DNA of 64,000 nucleotides from Flavobacteriaceae bacterium (GTDB lineage Bacteria; Bacteroidota; Bacteroidia; Flavobacteriales; Flavobacteriaceae), in NCBI GenBank assembly GCA_027490305.1, contig JAIXYI010000088.1, positions 62,001 to 126,000 of the forward strand, read 5' to 3'. The translations under genes were made by a program, and so were the position numbers. The notes under the pieces are model-generated. The model saw only the letters and a list, made by a program, of their open reading frames with translations. It made no database searches and was not told where the DNA came from. Each line of letters opens with the position of its first letter. Within the stretch, counting starts at the first letter, position 1. This document shows, one piece after another, positions 1 to 8,570 of this stretch.

Positions 1-3000
1 TGCGGGTGTCCGGACCTGATCCGGATGGTGGACTCGAACCAGGCGACGCGCGCGCCGTCTTCAAGAACGTAAGCGTCGACATGCGTCAGTTCAACAAACT
101 GAAAATGTTCCTTCACGCTGAATCGTTAGTGTCGGATATCGATGCGACGCGTCTTCAGGACAATGAGCTTTCCGCTATTTTACGATTTGGGAACGACTTT
201 ACCCAGAACTACTATGAAGTAGAGCTTCCACTGAAAGTTACGCGATGGGATGACGCGTCGACAGAGGAAAAGGTGTGGCCAGAGGAAAACAACCTCGATC
301 TGAGCCTCGCACTCCTCACCAAGCTTAAGGTCTATGCCATGCAGAACCCCGGCGAACTCGACGAACAGGGCGTGTTGACCAAATGGGAAGATGAACTACA
401 ACCGGATCTGGCGGATAAACCGAACAAACTGCGACTGCGTATCAAGGGTAATCCGAATTTCGGACTCGTGCGTACGCTGATGGTCGGACTCCGGAACAAT
501 ACACTCAATGGTGCCGACCCGGATGGGAATACGTTTACACCCCGTAAGATCAAGGGAGAAGTGTGGTTCAACGAGTTGCGTTTGGCCCAAATGGACAATA
601 AAGGGGGTATGGCCGCCGTCGCCAGCCTTGACGCGAACCTCGCCGATTTTGCGACGATTTCCGCTACGGGAAAAATCAGTACGATTGGATTTGGCGGACT
701 GGAGGACGGGCCGAACGAGCGGAGTCGGGAAGACCTGAAACAATACAATATCGTTACCAATATCAACCTTGGTAAATTGCTTCCAAAGAAATGGGGTGTC
801 AACCTTCCGTTCAACTATGGAGTGGGAGAGGAGATCATTACACCACAGTACGATCCGTTCAACCAGGATATCCGTCTCGATGAGTTACTGGACGGCACGA
901 CCGACCAGGCCGAGCGTGACAACCTGCGTAACCGTGCCATTGAATATACAAAGACGAAGAGCATCAATTTCATCGGGGTCAAGAAAGAACGTGCTCCTGA
1001 ACAAAAGCCGCACGCTTACGACCCGGAGAACCTGACATTGACCTATTCTTTCAACGAGACCAAGAAGCACGATTACGAAATCGAAGACTATCTCGACCAG
1101 CAGGTACGCACGCAGGCCGACTATACCTATTCCTTCCAGAACAAGCCGTTTGAGCCGTTGAAAAACAACAAGTTCATGAAAAAGAGCAGCTACTGGAAGA
1201 TGTTGAGCGATTTCAACTTCAACTACCTGCCATCGAACATCAACTTCAGTGCATCGGTCATCCGCCAGTTCAACCGCCAGCAGTTCCGTCAGGTAGATGT
1301 AGCGGGCATCGGACTCGATCCGTTGTACCGTCGCAATTACCTGTTCAACTACCAGTATGGCTTTAACTACAACCTGACCAAGGCCTTTAAGATCAACTAT
1401 ACGGTAACGGCCAGCAACATCGTACGAAGCTATTTCAACCGCGACACACAGGAAATCGACAACAGCTTTACAATCTGGACTGACTATTGGAATACGGGTG
1501 AACCAAACCAGTATACGCAACAAGTCACGGCAAACTACGAACTGCCGTTGAACAAGCTACCGTTCCTGTCGTTCGTGAAGTCCACATACACCTATACTGG
1601 TGATTTCAACTGGCAACGGGGTTCCGATGCGATGCGTAATTTCCAGGATATTGACGGCAACACCTGGGATTTGGGGAACACCATCCAGAACAACGGGGCG
1701 CACCGCCTTAATACTACCCTGAACATGGACCTCCTGTATAAATACCTCGGATTGGTTAAAGGCGGTAAAAAGAACAACCAGCCCGCACGTCCGACGGCAG
1801 CGCCGAAACCGGGAGAGAAGGTACAGAACCAACGGGCCACTCCGCAAAGCAACCGCAGCGTCTTCCTTGACGGCGTGATTGGCGTATTGACCAGTGTCAA
1901 GAATATCCAGATCAATTATACGTCTACGGAAGGTACGGTATTGCCCGGCTTCCAGTCGAGTCCGGGATTCTTCGGCACCACGCGTCCGACACTTCCGTTT
2001 GCATTCGGATGGCCGGATGAAGTGCGGCAGGTGTCGGCTGAAAATGGCTGGCTTACCGATTACGGGTTCTTCAACCAGAGCTTTACGAAAGTACGGAACC
2101 GCACACTTGATATGACTGCGGGCGTAGACCTGTTCCCTGATTTCCGCATTGACCTGACGTCGAACCGGACGTATGTCGATAATTATTCCGAGCAGTATAA
2201 AGTCGACCTCGGATCCGATCCGGCGACCAACCCGAACTATCCCTACGTGTCGTTGTCGCCATATAGCTACGGGAACTTCTCGATCTCCACCATCATGATC
2301 GGCACTGCGTTCAGTGCCAGTGACGTGAACGGATCGGCAGCGTTCGACCAGTTCCGCGATAACCGATTGGTCGTAGCTGACCGATTAGCCGCCGAACGAT
2401 ATGGCGCGTCGATTCCGCGGTATGGCGATGCGTCCAACCCGATTCCGGCTCCGACCGACCCGAACTACCAGACCTATGTTTCCAACCAGGGCTATCCGAT
2501 CGGGTACGGGCGCAACAGCCAGGCGGTATTGTTGCCAGCCTTCCTCGCTGCCTACACAGGTAAAGACGCTGGAGGCATCTCACTCAGCGCCTTCCGTAAC
2601 TTCCCACTCCCGAACTGGACGATTAAGTACAGCGGCCTGATGCGTTTCCAATTCTTCAAAGACCGGTTCAAACGCTTCTCGATTCAGCACGGTTATAGGG
2701 CTTCGTATACAGTGAATTCCTTCCGTTCGAACCTCGAGTACAATCCGTCAACGCCGAATGCGCTCGACGCCGGAGGCAACTTCCTCAACAAAACGGTGAT
2801 CTCGAACGTCAACCTGGTCGAGCAGTTCAACCCGTTGATCAAGGTCGATATGGAGATGCAGAATTCGATCAAGATCATGGCCGAGCTTAAGAAAGACCGC
2901 TCGCTGTCGATGAGTTTCGATAACAACCTCCTGACCGAAACACAGGGTATGGAGTATACCATCGGACTCGGGTATCGGATCAAGGACGTCGTACTGAACT

Positions 3001-3293
3001 CGTCTCTTGCCGACAATCCGCAGGGCATCATCAAGAGTGATATTAATTTCAAGGCCGACTTCACGCTTCGCGACAACAAAACCATCGTGCGCTACCTCGA
3101 TTACGACAACAACCAATTGGGCGGCGGGCAGAACATCTGGTCATTGAAATTGACGGCCGACTATGCCTTTAGTAAGAACCTGACGGCGATTTTCTATTAC
3201 GACCACTCGTTTTCGAAAGCGGTTATTTCGACAGCCTTCCCAATTACCAATATCCGAAGCGGCTTCACCCTTCGCTATAATTTCGGCAATTGA
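1..3293 (+). CDS. sprA: SprA, T9SS translocon / gliding motility protein (3' part only)
   Basis: The reading frame is open from the left edge (first whole codon at 3), so this is the C-terminal ~1,096 residues of a protein that is about 2,400 residues in Flavobacterium. SprA is the giant outer-membrane beta-barrel through which type IX secretion substrates cross; it is also needed for gliding. The visible part is rich in alternating aromatic/polar strands typical of a large barrel and ends in an aromatic strand (GFTLRYNFGN). A Lys/Pro/Gln-rich low-complexity stretch (codons around 1758-1860) probably forms a loop. No signal peptide can be assessed because the 5' end is missing. Identification rests on the protein pattern and on the order sprA-gcvH-vanZ-deoC-remB, which I remember from F. 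johnsoniae (sprA Fjoh_1653, remB Fjoh_1657). Confidence 0.93.
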   Translation, partial: RVSGPDPDGGLEPGDARAVFKNVSVDMRQFNKLKMFLHAESLVSDIDATRLQDNELSAILRFGNDFTQNYYEVELPLKVTRWDDASTEEKVWPEENNLDLSLALLTKLKVYAMQNPGELDEQGVLTKWEDELQPDLADKPNKLRLRIKGNPNFGLVRTLMVGLRNNTLNGADPDGNTFTPRKIKGEVWFNELRLAQMDNKGGMAAVASLDANLADFATISATGKISTIGFGGLEDGPNERSREDLKQYNIVTNINLGKLLPKKWGVNLPFNYGVGEEIITPQYDPFNQDIRLDELLDGTTDQAERDNLRNRAIEYTKTKSINFIGVKKERAPEQKPHAYDPENLTLTYSFNETKKHDYEIEDYLDQQVRTQADYTYSFQNKPFEPLKNNKFMKKSSYWKMLSDFNFNYLPSNINFSASVIRQFNRQQFRQVDVAGIGLDPLYRRNYLFNYQYGFNYNLTKAFKINYTVTASNIVRSYFNRDTQEIDNSFTIWTDYWNTGEPNQYTQQVTANYELPLNKLPFLSFVKSTYTYTGDFNWQRGSDAMRNFQDIDGNTWDLGNTIQNNGAHRLNTTLNMDLLYKYLGLVKGGKKNNQPARPTAAPKPGEKVQNQRATPQSNRSVFLDGVIGVLTSVKNIQINYTSTEGTVLPGFQSSPGFFGTTRPTLPFAFGWPDEVRQVSAENGWLTDYGFFNQSFTKVRNRTLDMTAGVDLFPDFRIDLTSNRTYVDNYSEQYKVDLGSDPATNPNYPYVSLSPYSYGNFSISTIMIGTAFSASDVNGSAAFDQFRDNRLVVADRLAAERYGASIPRYGDASNPIPAPTDPNYQTYVSNQGYPIGYGRNSQAVLLPAFLAAYTGKDAGGISLSAFRNFPLPNWTIKYSGLMRFQFFKDRFKRFSIQHGYRASYTVNSFRSNLEYNPSTPNALDAGGNFLNKTVISNVNLVEQFNPLIKVDMEMQNSIKIMAELKKDRSLSMSFDNNLLTETQGMEYTIGLGYRIKDVVLNSSLADNPQGIIKSDINFKADFTLRDNKTIVRYLDYDNNQLGGGQNIWSLKLTADYAFSKNLTAIFYYDHSFSKAVISTAFPITNIRSGFTLRYNFGN

Positions 3294-3320
3294 TGACTTT
3301 CGAATCACCAACGGAAACAA

Positions 3321-3328
3321 TACCTTTG
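3321..3328 (+). promoter_or_regulatory. candidate -7 promoter element of gcvH
   Basis: TACCTTTG matches the Bacteroidetes -7 consensus TAnnTTTG and lies 20 bases before the gcvH start codon. It suggests that gcvH and the genes after it are transcribed independently of sprA. Confidence 0.5.
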
Positions 3329-3348
3329 ACGAACTAAATAACGACACC

Positions 3349-3729
3349 ATGAACATACCAGCCAACTTACGCTACACCAAAGACCACGAATGGGCGAGCC
3401 TTGACGGAGATATTGCCACTATCGGGATTACCGACTTCGCCCAGAAAGAACTCGGAGATATCGTTTACGTGGAAGTCGAAACCCTCGACCAAACCCTCGA
3501 CCAAGACGAAGTATTCGGTACGGTGGAAGCCGTGAAGACGGTTTCGGACCTATTCCTGCCGTTGGCGGGCGAAATCATCGAGTTCAATGAAGAGTTGGAG
3601 CGCACACCCGAGTTGGTGAATTCTGACCCTTACGGAAAAGGATGGATGATCAAAGTGCGGGTTTCCGATTCGGCGGCGTTCGATGAACTAATGACAAGTG
3701 AGGCTTACAAAGACCTTATCGGGGTATAA
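3349..3729 (+). CDS. gcvH: glycine cleavage system H protein
   Basis: This 126-residue protein is the lipoyl carrier of the glycine cleavage complex. It shuttles the aminomethyl group from GcvP to GcvT and electrons to the dihydrolipoamide dehydrogenase in the cytoplasm. The lipoyl-lysine motif VEAVKTVSD is present (Lys at about residue 63), preceded by the usual GDIVYVEVE strand and followed by the LAGEI strand. Length is normal for the family. ATG 3349 gives the canonical N-terminus (IPANLRYTKDHEW). The gene overlaps the next one by 32 bases if that gene starts at GTG 3698. gcvP and gcvT are not in the window. Confidence 0.97.
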   Translation: MNIPANLRYTKDHEWASLDGDIATIGITDFAQKELGDIVYVEVETLDQTLDQDEVFGTVEAVKTVSDLFLPLAGEIIEFNEELERTPELVNSDPYGKGWMIKVRVSDSAAFDELMTSEAYKDLIGV

Positions 3730-4108
3730 AACCACGTTGTTGTGGGCAGCCGTCGCGTGGACGGTGCTCCTCACCGTTTTGTGCCTCATTAAGCTTGATG
3801 CACTTCCGGCAAAAAGTGTCATGGGCCACGATAAAGTGGGTCATGGCATTTTTCATTTTGCCTTTGTACTCTTATGGTTCCTGAATTTTCGCTTTCGTTG
3901 TGTTTGGAGTTTCAGAAAATCAGCGCTGTATGCCTTTGTTTTCTCTCTCCTTTACGGAGTGGCCATTGAGTTGATGCAGTACACTTTTACCGACACCCGA
4001 AAAGCCGATGTCTGGGACGTCGTGGCCAATTCGACCGGTGCTTCCCTGTGCGTCTTCCTTTTGTGGCTGACCCGCCGTCGGAAAGGCGAAAGTCCTGCCT
4101 TCCGTTGA
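3698..4108 (+). CDS. VanZ-like family membrane protein
   Basis: A 136-residue protein with about four hydrophobic segments, consistent with the VanZ-like family of small integral membrane proteins. The conserved GHDKVGHGIFHFAF block (DKxxHxxxxF) and the C-terminal EL(M)Q...R.ADxxDxxAN block (ELMQYTFTDTRKADVWDV) are characteristic. The biochemical role in Bacteroidetes is not known; a link to teicoplanin resistance should not be assumed. The chosen start is GTG 3698 inside gcvH, because no ATG occurs before the first membrane segment; the in-frame TTG codons at 3737/3740 are alternatives. It sits between gcvH and deoC. Confidence 0.8.
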   Translation: MRLTKTLSGYKTTLLWAAVAWTVLLTVLCLIKLDALPAKSVMGHDKVGHGIFHFAFVLLWFLNFRFRCVWSFRKSALYAFVFSLLYGVAIELMQYTFTDTRKADVWDVVANSTGASLCVFLLWLTRRRKGESPAFR

Positions 4109-4132
4109 AGGGATTTGCGTATTTTTACCGCC

Positions 4133-4882
4133 ATGAACCGCGACGACATTCGATATTACCTCGATTCGACCTTCCTAAAAACAACGGCCGACGGATTATC
4201 CGAAACGGAGGTTCGTGAAGCCGCTCTTGCAACGGTTGACGAAGCCATTAACGAAGGGTTTCGGGCGGTCATGCTGCGACCCGACCAAGTGCCGGATGCA
4301 ATAGTCCGCATCCGTGCCGCGAAGTCCAAAACGCTCTGCGGAACCGTAATTGATTTCCCGGAAGGGAAGGGCGGAGTCGAAAAGAAGCTCGCCGAACTGC
4401 AACAAGCCCTTGATGACGGTGCGGATGAGGTAGATGTCGTATGCGACTACCAGGCCTTCCGCCGCGGTGACGAAGAACGGGTACGCACGGAAGTAGCCGT
4501 CTGTACCGATTTGGCGCTCTCCCATCACAAAACCATCAAGTGGATACTCGAGACTGCGGCGCTTTCGGATGGCGAAATCGTGCGTCTGACAGCCCTCGTG
4601 CGCAACACCGTCATCCGACGGGTGAAAGAAGACCGCTACCCCCACGTGTTTTTGAAATCGTCAACCGGATTTCTTCACGTTCTGCAAGGAGCCGGAAATG
4701 GCGCCACACCCGAAGCCATCATCATGATGCTCGAAAATGCCTGTCCGCTCCCGGTCAAAGCGTCGGGCGGCATTCGTGATTTTGAAACCGCTCAAGCGTA
4801 TATACGTCTGGGCGTTTCGCGTATCGGCACCTCGTCGGCGAAAGCCATCGCCGAAGGGCGTGTCTCGACCTCCACCTATTGA
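4133..4882 (+). CDS. deoC: deoxyribose-phosphate aldolase
   Basis: This 249-residue cytoplasmic class I aldolase cleaves 2-deoxyribose-5-phosphate into glyceraldehyde-3-phosphate and acetaldehyde in deoxynucleoside catabolism. The Schiff-base lysine lies in VFLKSSTGF, the second lysine in VKASGGIRD, and the DEVDVV acidic motif is present. ATG 4133 is preferred over an upstream in-frame TTG (4115), since MNRDDIRYYLDST aligns with the usual N-terminus. It is followed after only 6 bases by remB, so both are probably on one transcript. Confidence 0.95.
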   Translation: MNRDDIRYYLDSTFLKTTADGLSETEVREAALATVDEAINEGFRAVMLRPDQVPDAIVRIRAAKSKTLCGTVIDFPEGKGGVEKKLAELQQALDDGADEVDVVCDYQAFRRGDEERVRTEVAVCTDLALSHHKTIKWILETAALSDGEIVRLTALVRNTVIRRVKEDRYPHVFLKSSTGFLHVLQGAGNGATPEAIIMMLENACPLPVKASGGIRDFETAQAYIRLGVSRIGTSSAKAIAEGRVSTSTY

Positions 4883-4888
4883 ACTCCT

Positions 4889-6961
4889 ATGAAACAACTC
4901 GCCTCGCTTTTTCTCTTTTTCGTTTTTTTATCCGGTCACGCCCAATCGTCGCACGATCCGGTGTTCCCCGGATGTGAATCCGAAACGGATCGTGTTGCCT
5001 GCTTTGCTACGAAGCTACAGGCGTATGTCTACGATCACTTCACCGTGCCGGCGGACCTGCAATCGTATAGCGGAGAGGTGGTGGTGTTATTCGAGGTAAC
5101 CGAAGAAGGAACGTTCCGCGTGCTCTATGTCAATACGACAGAACCCGCCCTCGAGAAGGAAGTCCGTTCGGTATTCGCATCGCTTCCCAAAGTAAAGCCT
5201 GGTTATCGAAATGGGGTTCCGGTTTATACCAAATATACCCATCGCATCGCCATCCCGCTACAGAAGGACGCGGTGGTTCCAGTCGCTGCGGGGGCGAAAG
5301 GAAACGCATCGGTGCAAGATGATCGGATACTGCACGAATTGGATACCATCCGCACGCTTCCGTTCGAACATCGTCTTTACAGCTCGAATATGAACGTGCC
5401 CTTCACCCACGTGAGCTATGCGGCTTTTGAAGCGGCGATGAATGTCGTCGGCGCGAACAACCACACGGGTTACAAGCCCTATCTCTACAGTGATGTCAAA
5501 CGGTATTTCGACATCAAGGGCGAGAATGAGAAGCTCTTCCGAAAGACCTCTTCCTGGTGGGGACGGAAAATATGGAATGAGAACCTGGCCCAGTTTCAGG
5601 GCAAAGACTATTGGTTTACACTCAACCCGATGCTGGATGTGCGGGTAGGGAAAAGCGATCCGTCGGATTTTAGTTATACGTACCAAAACACCAGAGCGCT
5701 GCAAGTTCAGGGCGGACTAGGCGACAACCTGACCTTTACCACCACCATCTACGAAAGCCAGGGACGCTTTGCCGACTATTATACCGACTACGCCCGGTCA
5801 ATCGCGCCGTCGGGCGGGAATCCGGCTATTATTCCTGGCATCGGCATCGCCAAGGATTTCAAGACAGATGCCTTTGACTTTCCATCCGCGGAAGCGAACC
5901 TGTCATATTCGCCAAGCCAGTATTTCAACCTACAGTTGGGCTACGGTCGAAATTTCATCGGTGACGGCTACCGTTCGCTGATCTTAGGCGATGCGGCGAG
6001 TCCGTATCCGTATGTAAAGCTACACTCTACCTTCTGGAAAATCCGCTACACCAATACCTATATGTGGCTGAAGGATGTGCGTGACGACGTGACCGTCGAT
6101 CGTACGTATGCCACGAAATTCATGGCCAACCACTACCTGAGCCTTAATGTAACCAATCGCCTGAATATCGGCTTTTTCGAGTCGGTGATTTGGGCCAATA
6201 CGAACGACCGTGGTTTCGATATCAATTTTGTTAACCCGATTATCTTCTATAGGAGTGTGGAGTTTGCGTCGTCGGCACGAAGCGGAAATGCGGCGTTGGG
6301 ACTGACGTTCAAATATAAATGGCGGAACAACCTGCATTTTTATGGGCAGTTCTTCCTTGATGAGTTTTCGCTCGGTGCCATGAAAGCCGGCAATCAGAGT
6401 TGGCTGAACAAATACGGGTATCAGGTGGGAGCGACCTATACGAACGCCTTCTCGATTCCAGGACTCACCTTGCAGGCAGAGTATAACCACGTACGGCCGT
6501 ATGTGTATTCGCACAGCGATCCGCTCACGAACTACGGACACAACAACCAAAGTATGGGGCACCCGTGGGGCGGCAACTTCCGCGAATTGCTGGCCATCGC
6601 CCGCTACCGCAAAGGACGTTATTATGCCGATGCGAAGCTGACGTATGGCGTAAGGGGACTTGATTTCAATACGGCTGACGACAATTTCAATTACGGAGGT
6701 GACATCTACAGCAATTACAACGAAGGACGGCCGTATGATACCGGGGTGCGAATCGGGCAGGGCAACAAAACCACCCTCGTGATGGGCGATTTCCAGGCGG
6801 GGTATCTCGTGAATCCGACTACGAACCTGCGTGCGTTCGTCAACCTCATTGTGCGAAATGCCAGTCCGGAAGTCGAAACGCCCGTCATGCAGAACGGCAC
6901 GACGACCTGGTTTATGGTGGGGGTGCGGTCAGAGCTGTTCAATATGTACTTCGATTATTAA
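4889..6961 (+). CDS. remB: RemB-like gliding motility outer-membrane protein
   Basis: This 690-residue exported protein has a signal peptide (MKQLASLFLFFVFLSGHAQ) and then a region at about residues 25-125 resembling a TonB C-terminal domain (SGEVVVLFEVTEEGTF... VYTKYTHRIAIPL). From about residue 170 to the end there is a long beta-strand-rich segment resembling Wzi-type capsule-assembly outer-membrane barrels, with an aromatic C-terminus (LFNMYFDY). F. johnsoniae RemB is a surface protein needed for full motility and lies just downstream of sprA in the same order; this synteny is the main support for the name. The molecular function is unknown. Confidence 0.8.
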   Translation: MKQLASLFLFFVFLSGHAQSSHDPVFPGCESETDRVACFATKLQAYVYDHFTVPADLQSYSGEVVVLFEVTEEGTFRVLYVNTTEPALEKEVRSVFASLPKVKPGYRNGVPVYTKYTHRIAIPLQKDAVVPVAAGAKGNASVQDDRILHELDTIRTLPFEHRLYSSNMNVPFTHVSYAAFEAAMNVVGANNHTGYKPYLYSDVKRYFDIKGENEKLFRKTSSWWGRKIWNENLAQFQGKDYWFTLNPMLDVRVGKSDPSDFSYTYQNTRALQVQGGLGDNLTFTTTIYESQGRFADYYTDYARSIAPSGGNPAIIPGIGIAKDFKTDAFDFPSAEANLSYSPSQYFNLQLGYGRNFIGDGYRSLILGDAASPYPYVKLHSTFWKIRYTNTYMWLKDVRDDVTVDRTYATKFMANHYLSLNVTNRLNIGFFESVIWANTNDRGFDINFVNPIIFYRSVEFASSARSGNAALGLTFKYKWRNNLHFYGQFFLDEFSLGAMKAGNQSWLNKYGYQVGATYTNAFSIPGLTLQAEYNHVRPYVYSHSDPLTNYGHNNQSMGHPWGGNFRELLAIARYRKGRYYADAKLTYGVRGLDFNTADDNFNYGGDIYSNYNEGRPYDTGVRIGQGNKTTLVMGDFQAGYLVNPTTNLRAFVNLIVRNASPEVETPVMQNGTTTWFMVGVRSELFNMYFDY

Positions 6962-7009
6962 CCGGATAAAATTTCGGCAGCTACGTTCCCTTAAACCAAT
7001 TCCGTGCAG

Positions 7010-7017
7010 TATCTTTG
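7010..7017 (+). promoter_or_regulatory. candidate -7 promoter element of the ctaB/cox cluster
   Basis: TATCTTTG, a perfect TAnnTTTG match, lies 36 bases before the ctaB TTG start and after the remB stop. No clear TTG-type -33 box is visible at the right distance. Confidence 0.55.
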
Positions 7018-7052
7018 CGCCGGTCTTTTCATGACCTTCAAAACCCAACGTC

Positions 7053-7952
7053 TTGAGCGGCGCACCGCATACCACTTTCCGGACCATTGTAGGTGATTTC
7101 AGGCAGATCACCAAGGCAGGACTTGCCATCAGCGTGGTATTCTCGTCATTGGCGGGTTACCTGTTGGGGATCAGGGAGTTCGTAGCGTCTGATTTGGTCA
7201 CATTGCTAATGTTGGCGGTTGGCGGTTATTGTATGGTAGGCGCGTCGAACGCCTTCAATCAGATTATCGAAAAAGACCTTGATGCCAAGATGGACCGCAC
7301 CCGGAACCGTCCGGTGGCGTCGGGGCGGATGTCGCCTTCCGTAGCTTTTATCATCGCGAGTCTCCTGACCTTAGCAGGTGTGGCCATACTATACGCTATC
7401 AACCCTAAAACCGCCATGTTCGGCGCGATTTCGATCTTTTTGTATGTGTGCGTCTACACGCCGCTGAAGACCGTGACCTCGCTGTCGGTTTTTGTGGGGG
7501 CATTTCCGGGTGCCATTCCGTTTATGTTGGGATGGGTAGCGGCAACCGGTGAATTCGGTATTGAAGCGGGGACGTTGTTCCTGATCCAGTTTTTTTGGCA
7601 ATTTCCCCATTTTTGGGCGATTGGTTGGTTTTTGTATGAAGACTATGAAAAGGCCGGATTTTATATGTTGCCTTCCGGGAAGCGAGATCGCACAACCGCA
7701 TTACAAACCATTCTGTATACCTTATGGTTGACGATTGCGTCGTTATTACCTGCGTTTTTCATGTTAGGACGGTTACGCCTGTCGACAGTGGCCGCGGTTG
7801 TTGTCTTCCTACTCGGGCTCTGGATGCTGGTTTATGCGGTAAAACTGTACCGCGACCGGACGTCCAAAGCCGCCCGGACACTGATGCTCGTTAGCGTCAG
7901 CTACATCACACTGTTGCAAATTGTATATATTACCGATAAATTCCTTCAATAA
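7053..7952 (+). CDS. ctaB: protoheme IX farnesyltransferase (heme O synthase)
   Basis: A 299-residue polytopic UbiA-family membrane protein that transfers a farnesyl group to heme B, giving heme O for the cytochrome oxidase. The first aspartate-rich motif is clear: N-x3-D-x3-D in NQIIEKDLDAKMDRTRNRP, followed by PVASGRM. About eight or nine membrane segments are visible. The start is TTG 7053: a stop codon at 7032 closes the frame upstream and no ATG exists before the conserved ITKAGLAISVVFSSLAGYLLG segment. It overlaps the next gene by one base (TAATG), so it heads an oxidase operon. CyoE is an equivalent name. Confidence 0.95.
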   Translation: MSGAPHTTFRTIVGDFRQITKAGLAISVVFSSLAGYLLGIREFVASDLVTLLMLAVGGYCMVGASNAFNQIIEKDLDAKMDRTRNRPVASGRMSPSVAFIIASLLTLAGVAILYAINPKTAMFGAISIFLYVCVYTPLKTVTSLSVFVGAFPGAIPFMLGWVAATGEFGIEAGTLFLIQFFWQFPHFWAIGWFLYEDYEKAGFYMLPSGKRDRTTALQTILYTLWLTIASLLPAFFMLGRLRLSTVAAVVVFLLGLWMLVYAVKLYRDRTSKAARTLMLVSVSYITLLQIVYITDKFLQ

Positions 7953-8527
7953 TGGCAACTTCCACAGATTATAAAGTCAAGAGTGATCGCTCAAAGAAGA
8001 TGCTGCTTTGGGTGTCTATGGTCAGTATGGTAATGGTGTTTGCGGCGCTCACAAGTGCGTATGTGGTGAGTAGCTCGCGCGGCGACTGGAAACCGATTGA
8101 CCTGCCGTCTTCTTTTTTCATCAGCACGGCCCTTATGTTGGTCAGCAGCATCACGTTTTTTCTTGTCAAGCGACAGGTGGTCGCCGGAAAAAGGGGAGGG
8201 GCGTCGCTGTTCCTCGGGCTGACCTTTGCCCTCGGGTGCGCCTTCGTTTTCTTTCAATTTCAAGGATTCCAACAGTTGTATCGCGACGGACTTTTCCCTG
8301 CCGGAAACTACGCTACAATTACTGTTTCGTTCCTTTGGGTGCTCGTGTTGACCCACCTTGCACACCTTACAGGAGGAATGATATCACTGTTGGTTATAAT
8401 TTATAATCATTTTAAACAGAAATACGGTCCGGGTCAAACACTTGGGATTGAACTGGGTGCGCTATTCTGGCACTTTCTCGATTTTCTGTGGCTTTACCTG
8501 TTTTTATTTTTGTATTTCTTCAAATAA
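7952..8527 (+). CDS. cytochrome c oxidase subunit III (short form)
   Basis: A 191-residue membrane protein of the heme-copper oxidase subunit III family with about five transmembrane helices. Typical features are the THLAHLTGG helix and the C-terminal ALFWHFLDFLWLYLF helix, which resembles the WHFxDxxW motif of the family. The basic N-terminal tail should be cytoplasmic. It starts in the last base of ctaB and is followed after 43 bases by a second, longer subunit III. Subunits I and II are not in this window, so which oxidase it serves (caa3-type or other) is inferred only. Confidence 0.9.
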   Translation: MATSTDYKVKSDRSKKMLLWVSMVSMVMVFAALTSAYVVSSSRGDWKPIDLPSSFFISTALMLVSSITFFLVKRQVVAGKRGGASLFLGLTFALGCAFVFFQFQGFQQLYRDGLFPAGNYATITVSFLWVLVLTHLAHLTGGMISLLVIIYNHFKQKYGPGQTLGIELGALFWHFLDFLWLYLFLFLYFFK

Positions 8528-8537
8528 GAAATTTGCG

Positions 8538-8545
8538 TAAATTTG
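8538..8545 (+). promoter_or_regulatory. candidate internal -7 promoter element
   Basis: TAAATTTG lies in the 43-base gap before the long subunit III gene, 25 bases before its ATG. It could give extra transcription of the distal oxidase genes. Confidence 0.35.
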
Positions 8546-8570
8546 GGGACTTTTTAACTAATGCGTTTTT

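Noticed and set aside
4120..4127. TATTTTTA as a promoter for deoC
   Set aside because: It is only 5 bases before the deoC ATG, so transcription would begin inside the gene; deoC is more likely read from upstream.
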